Source: Verrucomicrobiia bacterium
GTDB taxonomy: Bacteria > Verrucomicrobiota > Verrucomicrobiia > Limisphaerales > JADLHS01
Assembly: GCA_011525685.1 (NCBI GenBank)
Contig: WYBW01000070.1
Location: forward strand, 1 to 64,000
Length of the DNA: 64,000 nucleotides
Reading direction: 5' to 3'
Shown here one piece after another: positions 34,705 through 44,752 of this stretch. Position 1 is the first letter of the stretch; the number at the start of each line of letters is the position of its first letter. The notes under the pieces are model-generated. The model saw nothing but the letters and a program-made list of their open reading frames with translations, did not search any database and had not been told where the DNA came from. The position numbers and the translations under genes were made by a program.

Positions 34705-35661
34705 GTGGCTGGCTTGCGAATCGTCTTCATGGGCACGCCCGCGCTGGCGCGGGTGTGCCTCGAGGCCTTGTTGAAGGAACCCGGGTTTCAAATCGTCGGC
34801 GTGGTCACGCAACCGGACCGGCCCAAAGGGCGTGACCTCAAATTGCAGCCCTCGCCTGTGAAGGAAGCGGCCGTCCACGCGGGTCTGCCGGTGCTCCAGC
34901 CGGCCAAGGCGCGCGATCCGGAGTTTCTGGCCGCGTTGCGCGCCCTGCAGCCCGATCTGATCGCGGTGGCGGCCTTCGGCCAGATTCTGCCCGGCGACAT
35001 TCTGGAACTGCCGCAGCACGGCTGTCTGAATGTTCACACCTCGCTCCTGCCAAAGTACCGCGGTGCGGCCCCGATCCAATGGGCCATCCTCAACGGCGAC
35101 CGCGAGACGGGCGTGACCATCATGCGCATGGACGCCGGGCTGGACACCGGCGACATTCTCACCCAACGCGCCACGCCGATCGAGCCGGCGGACAACGCGC
35201 AAACGCTCCACGACCGGCTGGCGCAATTGGGCGCGGAATTGCTCGTGCGAACCATCCCGGATTACGTGGCCGGCAAACTTTCTCCGCAGCCGCAACCGAC
35301 TGAAGGTGTGAGCCGTGCTCCCAAACTCAAGAAGGAGGACGGGCGCGTTGACTGGCATCTGCCCGCCCGCGCCATCTGGAATCGCGTGCGCGCCTTCACA
35401 CCGTGGCCGGGCGCGTTCACGTTTCTGCCCGGTCAACCTCACGCGAAGCTTCTGAAACTCTGGGAGGCGCAGGTGGAAAGCGACGCCGGAAAACCGGGCG
35501 AGATTCTTCGGGCAGATGGAAACGGCATCCTGATCGGCTGCGGCGCGGAGTCCCTTTGTGTCCGGTCGCTGCAACGCGAAGGGGGCCGGCGACTGTCCGC
35601 TGCCGAATTTCTCGCCGGCCATCCGCTCAAGGCGGGAGACAAACTGGGCGGCGACATTTGA
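34705..35661 (+). CDS. fmt: Methionyl-tRNA formyltransferase
   Basis: A 318-residue cytosolic enzyme that formylates initiator Met-tRNA. The N-terminal domain opens RIVFMGTPALARVCLEAL; the signature NVHTSLLPKYRGAAPIQWAI holds the catalytic Asn and His, and MDAGLDTGDIL supplies the Asp. The C-terminal OB-like domain (VDWHLPARAIWNRVRAFTPWPGAF) is complete. The start is GTG 34705. No def gene is beside it. A palindromic repeat follows at 35781. Confidence 0.96.
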   Translation: MAGLRIVFMGTPALARVCLEALLKEPGFQIVGVVTQPDRPKGRDLKLQPSPVKEAAVHAGLPVLQPAKARDPEFLAALRALQPDLIAVAAFGQILPGDILELPQHGCLNVHTSLLPKYRGAAPIQWAILNGDRETGVTIMRMDAGLDTGDILTQRATPIEPADNAQTLHDRLAQLGAELLVRTIPDYVAGKLSPQPQPTEGVSRAPKLKKEDGRVDWHLPARAIWNRVRAFTPWPGAFTFLPGQPHAKLLKLWEAQVESDAGKPGEILRADGNGILIGCGAESLCVRSLQREGGRRLSAAEFLAGHPLKAGDKLGGDI

Positions 35662-35780
35662 AACCGGACGAGGCAGGCAAGCGGTGATGAGCGTGAGATC
35701 GCCGCTTCGCCACATCTGTGGGGGCGCTGTCCCTGTTGTTGGTCCGGGGCTTCACGCAGCCCCGCATAAACCGGCGGCCC

Positions 35781-35835
35781 GTAACGCCGACGTTCCAGTC
35801 GGCTCGCTGCGCGCCGGTTGGAAAAGCGGTGTTAC
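35781..35835. repeat. Palindromic dispersed repeat, copy 1
   Basis: A 55-bp element beginning GTAACGCCGACGTTCCAGTC and ending CGGTGTTAC, with internal GCCGGTTGGAAAA. The same element occurs in inverted orientation at 60186-60236, and a relative (GTAGCGCAGACTTCCAGTC) at 29884. It lies between fmt and the sigma-54 activator gene, which converge, so its hairpin could also end transcription. Confidence 0.8.
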
Positions 35836-35900
35836 GCTTTTGCGGCTCACGGGCCGTGGACAGGTCCGTTGGGGTCGGCCGCTTTCCGGCCACAGCGATT

Positions 35901-37820
35901 CTACGCGCGTTTGATTCCCAGCGCCTTGATCCGGGAATTGAGCGTGGACGGTTTCATGCCCAACAAACTCGCGGCGCCGCCCTCGCCGGCCACGCGGCCG
36001 CCGGCGGCCGCCAGGGCGCGACGGATGTTCTCGCGTTCCAACTCCTCGAGTTCGCGTACCGTGCGGATGTTCGGTTCGGGGAGCGCGGCGGACGCCACCG
36101 GCGGCGCGGAAACCGTGTCCGCCTCCGGCAGGGCGCGGTCGAGATTCAACCGCCCGTTCTGGGCCGTGATAACGGCGCGTTCGATCACGTTTTCCAGCTC
36201 CCGCACGTTGCCCGGCCAGGCGCAGGCTTGCAGCCGGCGCAGGCAATCGGGCGTGAGCGATGCCAGCCGGCGGCCCATGCGCCGGCCGAAGCGTTTGGCA
36301 AACGCCTCCGCCAGAATCGGAATGTCCTCCACCCGCTCGCGCAACGGCGGCAGGCGGAGCGGAAAAACGTTCAGCCGATAATAAAGGTCTTCACGAAAGC
36401 GCCCCTCCCTCACCTCCTGTCGCAGGTCGCGGTTGGTCGCGGCCACCACGCGCACATCCGCCTTTCTCGTGACGGAACTGCCCACCGGCTCGAATGTGCC
36501 CTCCTGCAACACCCGCAAGAGTTTGCCCTGAAGATCCAGCGGCAGTTCGCCCACCTCGTCGAGGAACAACGTGCCGCCGTTCGCGAGAGCGAAGCGTCCC
36601 TCGCGTCGCGAGGTGGCGCCGGTGAACGCGCCCTTCTCGTGTCCGAAGAATTCGCTTTCCATCAGCGTGGCGGGGATGGCCGCGCAATTGACCGTGACCA
36701 GGGGTCGGTCACGCCGCGCGCTGGCCGCGTGAATGGCCCGGGCGAACAATTCCTTGCCCGTGCCCGTCTCGCCCTGAATCAACACCACCGCGTCCGTCGG
36801 CGCGACCTGTTGCACGTCCTCCAGCACCCGCCGCAGCGCCGCGCTCTGGCCGAGGATTTCGTCGAAATTGTGCAGCGCCTTGATCTCCTCGCGCAGGTAT
36901 TCGGCCTGGGCCGTCAGGGCATCAATCTGCCGCTCGGCTTCGAGCCGGTCGTTTACGTTGCGCAGGATCAGCGTGTGAAAGGTGCGGCCGCGATTCTCGA
37001 ACCGGGACAGCGAGGCCTCCGCCGGAAAGGTCGTGCGATCCCACCGGCAGGCCGTGAGGTTTTGCGGAATCCACAGCCGCCGCTGCCCGGTGGGACGGCT
37101 GTCCAGTTCGCGCACGAATGTTTCGAGGTGCGCGACACTCTCCGCGGCGAGAAAATCCCGCAGGTTTTCACCGAGCAAATCCTCCTTCGTGCAGCCGAAC
37201 AACCGTTCCGCCGCCGGGTTCACGCGGGTGATGCCGCCGTTCGCATCCAACACCACCACTGCGTCCATCGCGCTCTCGAGCAGCGCCGAAAGCTCCTCCT
37301 CGCGGGCGCGAACCTCCGCCTCCTCGCGCAAGCGGCGTTGTTCCGCCGCCGCGCGCGCCGCAAAAATCTCGAACAGCGAGATCAACCGCGGGTCGGCCGG
37401 CAACGGTTTGTCGTCCAGCACGGACAGGTGGCCCATGACCTCGCCCTGCAGATCGAGCAACGGCACACCCAGGTAACTGACGGCGTGAATGGGGATCAAG
37501 TCGGGGTCGCCGGGATACAACTCGATCATCCGGTCGGGAATGTGGATGAGTTTCTTGGATTCCACCACCGGGGCACAGGCCGTGCCGGCGATGGCATATT
37601 CGAAGTTTTCCACGAACTCGCCCTTCATCCAGAACGCCAGGGCTCGCAGCCGTTTCTGCTCGGGTTGGTATTCCGTGACCCAGGCACCGATGGTGTCCAT
37701 CACGGTGGCAAGGTTCTTCACCAGCGCGCGGAAAAACGCCGGGCCCGTTTCCGCCACCGTGCCTTCGACCACCAGACGCAGCGCCGCTGCGTCGTCAATT
37801 TGCTTTCGGATGCCAATCAT
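35901..37820 (-). CDS. Sigma-54-dependent transcriptional activator with GAF and PAS domains
   Basis: A 639-residue regulator. A GAF-like sensor lies at about residues 15-165, a PAS domain at about 175-310 ([30 protein letters not shown]), the AAA+ domain at about 335-570 with Walker A GETGTGKE, the sigma-54 contact loop GAFTGA and Walker [14 protein letters not shown], and a C-terminal Fis-type helix-turn-helix ([20 protein letters not shown]). There is no receiver domain, so it probably senses a small molecule or redox signal directly. The start MIGIRKQ at 37820 was chosen; 37859 adds 13 residues. Targets are unknown, and I found no convincing -24/-12 promoter nearby. Confidence 0.92.
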   Translation of the reverse strand: MIGIRKQIDDAAALRLVVEGTVAETGPAFFRALVKNLATVMDTIGAWVTEYQPEQKRLRALAFWMKGEFVENFEYAIAGTACAPVVESKKLIHIPDRMIELYPGDPDLIPIHAVSYLGVPLLDLQGEVMGHLSVLDDKPLPADPRLISLFEIFAARAAAEQRRLREEAEVRAREEELSALLESAMDAVVVLDANGGITRVNPAAERLFGCTKEDLLGENLRDFLAAESVAHLETFVRELDSRPTGQRRLWIPQNLTACRWDRTTFPAEASLSRFENRGRTFHTLILRNVNDRLEAERQIDALTAQAEYLREEIKALHNFDEILGQSAALRRVLEDVQQVAPTDAVVLIQGETGTGKELFARAIHAASARRDRPLVTVNCAAIPATLMESEFFGHEKGAFTGATSRREGRFALANGGTLFLDEVGELPLDLQGKLLRVLQEGTFEPVGSSVTRKADVRVVAATNRDLRQEVREGRFREDLYYRLNVFPLRLPPLRERVEDIPILAEAFAKRFGRRMGRRLASLTPDCLRRLQACAWPGNVRELENVIERAVITAQNGRLNLDRALPEADTVSAPPVASAALPEPNIRTVRELEELERENIRRALAAAGGRVAGEGGAASLLGMKPSTLNSRIKALGIKRA

Positions 37821-37896
37821 GGGTTGCCGAAGCATAGGCCTTGAGGCCGGCAACCTCAACCTCCGGCGACTGGAACTTTTGGTGAGGCGCTCTCTG

Positions 37897-38781
37897 TTAT
37901 CGGTCTGGCGAGGCAGGAGCGCCGGACACGCTGGGATGCAGGGCTATGCCCAGCGCGTTGGCCACGGCGCGCTCACGACCGTCCGTGGGTGCGTTGAGGA
38001 TTTGGTAACCTCCATGGGTGTCGCGCACGGCCATCAGGGAACTGCCACCGCCGTCGAGGTTCAACGCCTCATGGCAGCCCAAGCGGATCAGTTCGGCGGC
38101 CAGTTCGTCGTAATTCATGCCCACCGCCACGCCGGGCTTGCGGCCGTCCACCACCAGCACAATCAGCCGGGTGGCGTTGGCATCGAGGCCCACGGCGGTG
38201 CGCGGGTGACGGACTTTGTTTTGAGCCGGCAGCGCTTGTCCGTCCCGGACCAGCATCGTATTCCCCGCCACGACCTCCCAATCCTCCGGGCCGGGTTGGG
38301 CCAGCGTCCGGAAGGCAGCCTTGCCTTCGCGGCTGACGACCAGACACGGCACCGGTCGCGAACTCACCGACCAAGTTTTGCCCTGGCTCGCCGCCGGTCC
38401 GCTCACCGCGGTCCAGGTGGCGGCGCGGAGAACGGTGTTGGTGCGCACCGGATCGTCCGCCGCAGGTACGCGGAAGAAGTCTCCGTTGACGACCAACGCC
38501 AGACCGTCCCGCGCGGCGATGTCGGTGGGCCGCATCAGGGTGGTTTGCCAGGGGCCGTCGCCATCGGGGTCGGGGCCGCCCGGCGATACCCGGAGGTCCA
38601 GGCCGGGTCGCGTCAGATCAATGATGGCCACGAACAGCCGGTTGGGCGGTTCGACTCGGGTTTCCGAGAACCACTCGATGCCGGGCCAGGGACGATTCGT
38701 GGCGGAGACTTCGCCGCGCGCGGCGTTTCCAGGCAGCAGAGGCAACAGCGAGAAAGCCAATAGCCAGCGGCCAGCGCTCAT
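37897..38781 (-). CDS. Phosphodiester glycosidase family protein (NAGPA domain), exported
   Basis: A 294-residue protein with a signal peptide from MSAGRWLLAFSLLPLLPG. The NAGPA-type domain is shown by LALVVNGDFFR, HPRTAVGLD, VVDGRKPGVAVGMNYDELAAELIRLGCHEALNLDGGGSS and a final NALGI. The family removes GlcNAc from phosphodiester-linked glycans or acts on cell-surface polymers; the bacterial substrate is not known here. Starts at 38781 or 38826 are possible; the first gives a normal signal peptide. Confidence 0.88.
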   Translation of the reverse strand: MSAGRWLLAFSLLPLLPGNAARGEVSATNRPWPGIEWFSETRVEPPNRLFVAIIDLTRPGLDLRVSPGGPDPDGDGPWQTTLMRPTDIAARDGLALVVNGDFFRVPAADDPVRTNTVLRAATWTAVSGPAASQGKTWSVSSRPVPCLVVSREGKAAFRTLAQPGPEDWEVVAGNTMLVRDGQALPAQNKVRHPRTAVGLDANATRLIVLVVDGRKPGVAVGMNYDELAAELIRLGCHEALNLDGGGSSLMAVRDTHGGYQILNAPTDGRERAVANALGIALHPSVSGAPASPDR

Positions 38782-38891
38782 GCGAGCAACCGAGCCGTCC
38801 TGCGCTTGCCTGTCAGCCAAATGCATCGGCTCAGACTATCGGTGAAAAAAGCCGGTGACAGCGAGCACGAAGTTTGCGCGACAACAACTGC

Positions 38892-41800
38892 TCACGGATC
38901 TCGAAACTCGAACTTGAGCCGGTAGTAACGTTGCGGCAGCAAGGGCGAGTCCTCGAAGACCGGTTCAGTGGATGGCCATTGTTCCGGTGGGGGCACGGGC
39001 AGCCAGGTGGCATCATCGAGTTGATCCTTGAATTCGACGGTGTAGCCGATGCCGGGCGGCAACACACCCACGCTCAGGCTGAATCCGGCCGGCCCAACGG
39101 TGGGTTCGGTGATGGCCGGTGGCGGCAACACGTTCAACTGCACCGTGCCAGTGTCGGATGCGCCCGCGCTATCCGTGGCGCGGAAGGAGAACAAGTCCGC
39201 ACCGACAAAGCCGAGGTTCGGCGTGTAGAACAATCCGTTCGCATCGGCCGAGGCGCTGCCGTTGGCCGGTTGCGTCACGATGCCGAACGTGATGGTGTCG
39301 CCGGTATCGGGATCGAACACCGCCGGGACAATCGGACCGCGTTGGCCCGGTCCGAGGGCCACGGTCACCACGCTCTGCACCTGCGGGGGATCATTCACCG
39401 GTTTGACCTGAAGCGTAACCGAACCCGGTGCGGCCAGCATCAGACCGTATTGATCGGTCACCTGGTAGGTGAAGCTGTCGTTGCCGACGAAGTTGGTGCC
39501 GGGCTGATAAACAAATCCCGCCGGCGTCAATGTCAATTGCCCGCGTCGTGTTGTGTTCACGATGGAGAACGTGTGCGAGTCGCCGGGGTCAGCATCGGTA
39601 ACCACCGGGAAAAACGGCGCGGTGGAAGTATCCTCGTCGAGCACTTTGATCAACGGAGTCACGGAGGGTGGCGCGGCCGCGACGAAGGTGGCGGTCACAA
39701 CGCGGTTGCTGATCAGCGAGACGTGGGTCACGCCGCCCGTTGAACTGTCCGAGCCGGTCCAACCGGCGAACCGCCAACCGGTGTTGGGCGTGGCTGCGAG
39801 GGTCACCGTGTCGGTGTCAATGTAGGTCGTCACGTTGCCGGCCACGCTGGCGCCGACCGGCTCAAGGGCCACATTGCCCTGGCCGGTGACATTCACCGTC
39901 ACCGTGTTGGTGAGCGGTGGATCAATGCGGCGCACGAACAAATGCGACCGGCCCGCACCGTAAGGACTGGTGTAGGTCTGCGTGGTGACCCACCACGCCG
40001 AACGGCCATCGGGCGTGAGGCCGCCGTCGGTCACAGCCGCGGCGCTGACGAGGTTGCTGGCAATCCAGTTGGGCGCGGGCGGATTGAGCGCGAGGATGCC
40101 GGGTGAACCCGCCGTGCCCACGAACACGTCGGCGACACCGTTGGCATCACCGGTTACGAGATTGGTGTGGACACTGGCCCAGGCGAGTTTGTTGTTGAAG
40201 AACGCCGCGGGCCGGCGGTCGGACGTGACCATGACGCGGACGGGCAGGGCATTGACCGGCACAGATGATTGTGCCCCGGCCACGCCGCGACTCTGCCACG
40301 CGATCACGCGATTGCTGATGCTGGCCGTGCCGAAGCGTTCGCCGATGGAGGAGTAGATGTCGAGGCCCGTGCTCTCCGAGTTGTTGTCGCCCGAGAACTG
40401 CACGTTGGAGCGGGAAACGAAGATTACGGTGTCGCCATCCGGCGCGAGGCTGGCGTCCTCGACCCCGTTGGCGAGGGTGCCGCCCCCGCCGCCGACTTGG
40501 GCGCGATTGACCACATACATCGAGCGGTTGGCGACGTTCAATGTGCCGTCGTGCGCGTTGCCGGCGAACTTCATCAACAGCGCATCGCGATTGAATCCAT
40601 TCAAGGCGAGGTCCGGCGTGATGTCGGTCGCCTGGGTGATGAACAACAGATATCGCCCATCGCCGCTCACGCTCGGCGTGCGCGATTCCTGATTGCCGGT
40701 GGTGGTTGGATTGAACGTGCTGATGGCGACCGTGACATAGTTGTTATCGAAATAATTACCGTTGGCGTCGGGATCGAGATCCACCATGTAGATGTCGCGC
40801 CCGGTGTTGTTATCTTCGAGCCCGTTCACATAGGACGCGTTCTGCGCGGAGAAAAAGACATAGCGCCCGTTGTAAGTGGGCGCGGTTTCAAATGTGCCCC
40901 CCGCCCGGTTGATGGGCGCGCCATTGAAGTGACGCGAGATGACCGCGATTTCACCGCTGGAAAGGTCCTTCACATACAGATTGTTGTTTGATGTGCCGGC
41001 CATGAGGTTGGTTGCGCCACTGCGAAAGTATGCATACCGGCCATCACCTGAAATCGCCGCGCTGTCGCTGAGACCGCCCAGCGCTTGCTGGCCCGCGCTG
41101 CCGGTGCTCACGCGGGTGATCTTGCCGTTCTCCGTCAGGAACACATCGCTGCGATTGTTGTTGTCGCCATAGACGAAGCCGTTGCCGGTGGAACTGAACA
41201 AAAACCGCCGGCCATCGTGCGAAACGGCCACGCCGGAAATCGTGCCCACCGTGAAGTTGGTCGGGTTGCCCGCTTCGTCGTAATAAAGACTGTTCACATC
41301 ATCAATGCGTGGGGTGAGCATCTGCAATACGGTGGTTTCCCACGCCGGCGGTTGGCCGTAATCCACGAGCAGCGCGACGCTGGAGAGGTTGCCATAGACA
41401 TCCTGGCAAACGACCTGCACGAGATTGCTGCCGGGGAAGAGCGTGAGGGAATTGGTGAACCGCGCGTAGATGCCGGCGGTCTGCTCGAAGCCGAAGGCGT
41501 CGCCGGTCGCCGTCTCTCCGGTCTGCAAATTCTGGAAGGTCACCACCGGCGGCAGATAGGCGCTGCTGTTCGGCTCGCGCACGTCCACCTTCAACACGAC
41601 CCGGTTTGTGAACACCCGCACGCCGGGCGCGGCGGGCAGGCTGCCGACCGCGATCAAGTTGGTCAGGGTCGGGCCGGTGAAATCGAAATACGCCTCAAAG
41701 TTGGTGGCGGCTACATTGCCGACGAGGTCCGTGGCGGTTGCTTGAAACGTGATAAAGCCGCCGACGAATTCCTTGCCGCCTGGTGCGGCGCGGATTTGGT

Positions 41801-44360
41801 CAATGATGTCCGTGTCGCCGAGGCGGAAGGTGCTCCCGGCAGCAAACGTGGTGTTGCTGAAACCAATCACGGACACACTTCCTTGCGCGCCGCCGGATTC
41901 GAGGTCCTCGGCGCGATACTGCAACACGGTGGCTGGCCCGACCCGCCAGCCGATGGCGCCGACTTCCAATCCGGTGAACGAATGTTCCGGCGGCGTATTG
42001 TCCACGAACACGCGCAAGGTCTGCACCGGCCCGCGCCGCTCGACTCCGAGAACCTCGGTGTATGGCTGGAAGGTGAGTGTGTTCAAACCGTCGGCCAGAC
42101 CTGCGAGGGTGAGAAACAACGCGTTTACGTTCGTGCGCGTGATGCGCGAAGAGAGCGACGGATCATTCCATGAGAAATCCACCGCACCTACCTTGTCAAA
42201 CACCGCCACGAGGGCCTTGTCCGCTTGATTGCGAATCAGCCAATCCGGCTCGGGGGCGCTCCGGATCCCCACGACGTCCGCCGCGCGATGCGCAAGTCCT
42301 TCCAGGAAAGTGGAGCGCCGCGCCAGTCCGCCGCGCAGCCGGCGCGGGTCGCGCTTCACGATTTGGCTGCTCAACCCCAGCATGTCGGTGCTGGCCACGA
42401 TGGGCGGGTCGCCCACCGGCACCAGCGTGGCGGCGCGGATCATTTCGCGGCCGCCGTGCAAGTTGACCGCGCGCCACTGGATTTCCACCGTCTGATTCAG
42501 CAGACTGTGCGCGGCGAGGGCGTTCGAGAGCGAACGTGAGTTGCCCAGGTTCATCGTCTCCCACGGCGTGGGTTGCGGATCGCTCGCGAAGGCGGGCAGG
42601 AAACGATATTGATGATACGCTGGCTGGACGTGCAAGGTCTCGCCTTGAACGCTGGCGGTGAAGTTGGAGGATTGAAATGAAAACGTGGAGTCCGTGGACA
42701 CCATAAAAATCCGCTGGGAGTCCGAATAGGTGCTGACCGTACCATTCAGGTACAAGGTGGTCGGTGGCGCGAGCAGAACGGAAAACCAGTTTGTGGCAAG
42801 CAGATCGAAGCGCGTCGTCATGCCACCGTGGTTGGCATGATAGAACCCGCCGAGTTGATAGCGCGGGCCGAAAGCGTCCGTAGCGGTCAGGATCTGCGCG
42901 CTGGGCACCGCCACATACTCGTCACTCACCTGGCCGGTCTGGCCGGCGGGGTCGGTGAGCAGGTTCGGATTGGCCGCCACCGCGGCGATCCCGGCGGTGG
43001 GCCAGACCAGATTGTAGTACTGGAACTCCGTGCCGATGTTCACGTACTGGGCGGCGTTGGTAGAATTCCGATAGTTCAGCAGAAAATTCACGCCGCCCTG
43101 CGGGGTCAGGTCCACGTCCGCCGTCGGGAACGCGGGAATCCCGAACGCCGCCGTGAGGGCCGGGCGCAGCGCATTGATCACCCCGGCGATCAGGTTGCCG
43201 ATCCCGGCCGGCGCCGTGCCGGGTGGAGCGTTCGCAATATCCTGCAGGGCGTAAGCCTCGATGGTGAAGACATTGAGCAGCTCCAGATTGTTTTTGACCA
43301 GGGGCAGTTGCGATTCCAACGCGGAAACATCCGCGCCGAACGGGTCACCGAGGGTTTGCAGAAAGGCGCGCAGCAGATCGCCGAGGCGCGGGTTGGGTTT
43401 GTCCACACTCACAATCAACCCCTCCCGCACGCCGGTCCAAGCCTGGGCCAGCCAGGGATTGGCGAGCTGCGGGCGGGTGAAGATGGGCGGGTCGTAAATC
43501 ATCTTCAAGAGTTCCGCCAACGAACAGCCGGCGAAGGGCGGGGCGTTGTAGATGACGTTGGCCACGTATTCGCCGTCTGCGCGGGACGCGGCCTCCGCTT
43601 TGTGCAGGAGCGCGCGGGTCACGAGCGAACCTTTGGAGTGGGTGAGAACGTTCACCTGCCGATACGCCGCCAGGCGACCGCCCGGCTCGCGTTCGTTCCG
43701 CAGCAGGTCGAGCAAGTCGGTGGCGTGATCGTCCACGCGCCCACTGTCGTTGTAATTGTTCACGTTGGCGGTCAGGCCGAGATAAAATGTTTTGCGCCCG
43801 GCCCACCGTACCGCTGGCGGAAGCTCCAACGGCGCCCAACTCGCCTCCAGCGCCGCCTCGAACGGCGCGTAAGCGGGGATCAACACGTTCATATTTGGGG
43901 TGGACCGGACGTCCATTAAACTCGGCCGGGCGCGGCTGTGCAGCGCCCGCGTGCCGCCAATCCAGTCGGTCTCCCGACGCAATTGCTCCTCATCGGCCAG
44001 AAAGGCGAAACCGGTGGCGGCGGTGGCATACGGATCGGAGAAGGCGTTCGGAGTGGCCGCCGACCATTGCACCGCGTAACTCGGCATGCCGTAGGCGGCA
44101 AACAAACGAATGTTGGTGTTGGTGTTGTTCTGGTAGCGGTTGCGGAAAGTGGTGAGTAGTTGGAAGGAGCCGGCCTCGGAACTGAGATCACCCAGGCCCC
44201 ACGAGCCGCCGTCGTCATTGAATCCATGCGTGTAGAGCACGGCCATCTGCTGCGGGCCATCGGGTGGAATGGGAAACGGTTTGGCTGCGGTTTGAAACGT
44301 GAAAAGCAGCAGTCCGGTCCAAGGCAGAACACTTCGAGTCCAGAGGCGTGTGGCTTCCAT
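38892..44360 (-). CDS. Giant secreted multidomain protein with N-terminal lipase-like hydrolase
   Basis: An 1822-residue exported protein (signal VLPWTGLLLFTFQTAAK). Residues about 35-330 look like an alpha/beta hydrolase: VLYTHGFNDDGGSW forms the oxyanion strand and VLTHSKGSLVTRAL the nucleophile elbow with Ser242. The middle holds beta-rich Ig-like parts, then TolB/PD40-like blades (VAVSHDGRRFLFSS, AAISGDGRYAYFRS, PSVSGDGRYLLFIT, GGLTPDGRSAWWVT) at about 1050-1500. An InlB/Listeria-type repeat follows (TGQGNVALEP, NTGWRFAGWTG), then two cadherin/VCBS-like repeats (VYQPGTNFVGNDSFTYQVTD, FYTPNLGFVGADLFSFRATD). The C-terminus carries a typical verrucomicrobial tail domain. No sorting signal is seen. 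Probable extracellular lipase or esterase attached to surface polymers; no hydrolase partner is nearby. Confidence 0.75.
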   Translation of the reverse strand: MEATRLWTRSVLPWTGLLLFTFQTAAKPFPIPPDGPQQMAVLYTHGFNDDGGSWGLGDLSSEAGSFQLLTTFRNRYQNNTNTNIRLFAAYGMPSYAVQWSAATPNAFSDPYATAATGFAFLADEEQLRRETDWIGGTRALHSRARPSLMDVRSTPNMNVLIPAYAPFEAALEASWAPLELPPAVRWAGRKTFYLGLTANVNNYNDSGRVDDHATDLLDLLRNEREPGGRLAAYRQVNVLTHSKGSLVTRALLHKAEAASRADGEYVANVIYNAPPFAGCSLAELLKMIYDPPIFTRPQLANPWLAQAWTGVREGLIVSVDKPNPRLGDLLRAFLQTLGDPFGADVSALESQLPLVKNNLELLNVFTIEAYALQDIANAPPGTAPAGIGNLIAGVINALRPALTAAFGIPAFPTADVDLTPQGGVNFLLNYRNSTNAAQYVNIGTEFQYYNLVWPTAGIAAVAANPNLLTDPAGQTGQVSDEYVAVPSAQILTATDAFGPRYQLGGFYHANHGGMTTRFDLLATNWFSVLLAPPTTLYLNGTVSTYSDSQRIFMVSTDSTFSFQSSNFTASVQGETLHVQPAYHQYRFLPAFASDPQPTPWETMNLGNSRSLSNALAAHSLLNQTVEIQWRAVNLHGGREMIRAATLVPVGDPPIVASTDMLGLSSQIVKRDPRRLRGGLARRSTFLEGLAHRAADVVGIRSAPEPDWLIRNQADKALVAVFDKVGAVDFSWNDPSLSSRITRTNVNALFLTLAGLADGLNTLTFQPYTEVLGVERRGPVQTLRVFVDNTPPEHSFTGLEVGAIGWRVGPATVLQYRAEDLESGGAQGSVSVIGFSNTTFAAGSTFRLGDTDIIDQIRAAPGGKEFVGGFITFQATATDLVGNVAATNFEAYFDFTGPTLTNLIAVGSLPAAPGVRVFTNRVVLKVDVREPNSSAYLPPVVTFQNLQTGETATGDAFGFEQTAGIYARFTNSLTLFPGSNLVQVVCQDVYGNLSSVALLVDYGQPPAWETTVLQMLTPRIDDVNSLYYDEAGNPTNFTVGTISGVAVSHDGRRFLFSSTGNGFVYGDNNNRSDVFLTENGKITRVSTGSAGQQALGGLSDSAAISGDGRYAYFRSGATNLMAGTSNNNLYVKDLSSGEIAVISRHFNGAPINRAGGTFETAPTYNGRYVFFSAQNASYVNGLEDNNTGRDIYMVDLDPDANGNYFDNNYVTVAISTFNPTTTGNQESRTPSVSGDGRYLLFITQATDITPDLALNGFNRDALLMKFAGNAHDGTLNVANRSMYVVNRAQVGGGGGTLANGVEDASLAPDGDTVIFVSRSNVQFSGDNNSESTGLDIYSSIGERFGTASISNRVIAWQSRGVAGAQSSVPVNALPVRVMVTSDRRPAAFFNNKLAWASVHTNLVTGDANGVADVFVGTAGSPGILALNPPAPNWIASNLVSAAAVTDGGLTPDGRSAWWVTTQTYTSPYGAGRSHLFVRRIDPPLTNTVTVNVTGQGNVALEPVGASVAGNVTTYIDTDTVTLAATPNTGWRFAGWTGSDSSTGGVTHVSLISNRVVTATFVAAAPPSVTPLIKVLDEDTSTAPFFPVVTDADPGDSHTFSIVNTTRRGQLTLTPAGFVYQPGTNFVGNDSFTYQVTDQYGLMLAAPGSVTLQVKPVNDPPQVQSVVTVALGPGQRGPIVPAVFDPDTGDTITFGIVTQPANGSASADANGLFYTPNLGFVGADLFSFRATDSAGASDTGTVQLNVLPPPAITEPTVGPAGFSLSVGVLPPGIGYTVEFKDQLDDATWLPVPPPEQWPSTEPVFEDSPLLPQRYYRLKFEFRDP

Positions 44361-44752
44361 GAGATGCGCGCACCGTAGCCATCCGCGCTGACAGATGAAA
44401 GCTCAAATGCCCGCTGGCTGGCAGTTTTTCCGGTCGGCGGACAGACACGCCATCCATGCGTGAGGAACTTAATCCAGCCCGGTCAGTTCAACACAGGCCC
44501 GGCTGCCTCTGTGGCGGCCAGCCGTCACGGGTGGTTTGGGAGGTGGCCGGGCCTTTGGATCGCAAACTGGTCATGAGCAGTCACGACTACGAAGCTGTGG
44601 ACGCCTCGGGCCTGAGGATTCATGGCGCGCTGAGGTGTTAATCTGAACTCGAGAAGGTTTCCCCTGCGTTGTTCATATTTGTCTGGCGATCGGGTTTAGG
44701 CCGGATTGAAATTGCGGTGACGGTCGCCGTCTGGCATAACCCGGCGTTCAAG
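44361..44752. other. Divergent intergenic region
   Basis: A 392-bp gap between the giant protein gene and the lipoprotein gene. Short open frames on both strands have no protein-like composition. No clear promoter boxes or repeats were recognised. Confidence 0.4.

Noticed and set aside
35718-37844. A 708-codon plus-strand open frame opposite the sigma-54 activator
   Set aside because: It is the antisense of a well-supported activator with AAA+ motifs; its composition (Arg/His/Gln-rich) is that of shadow frames in GC-rich DNA.
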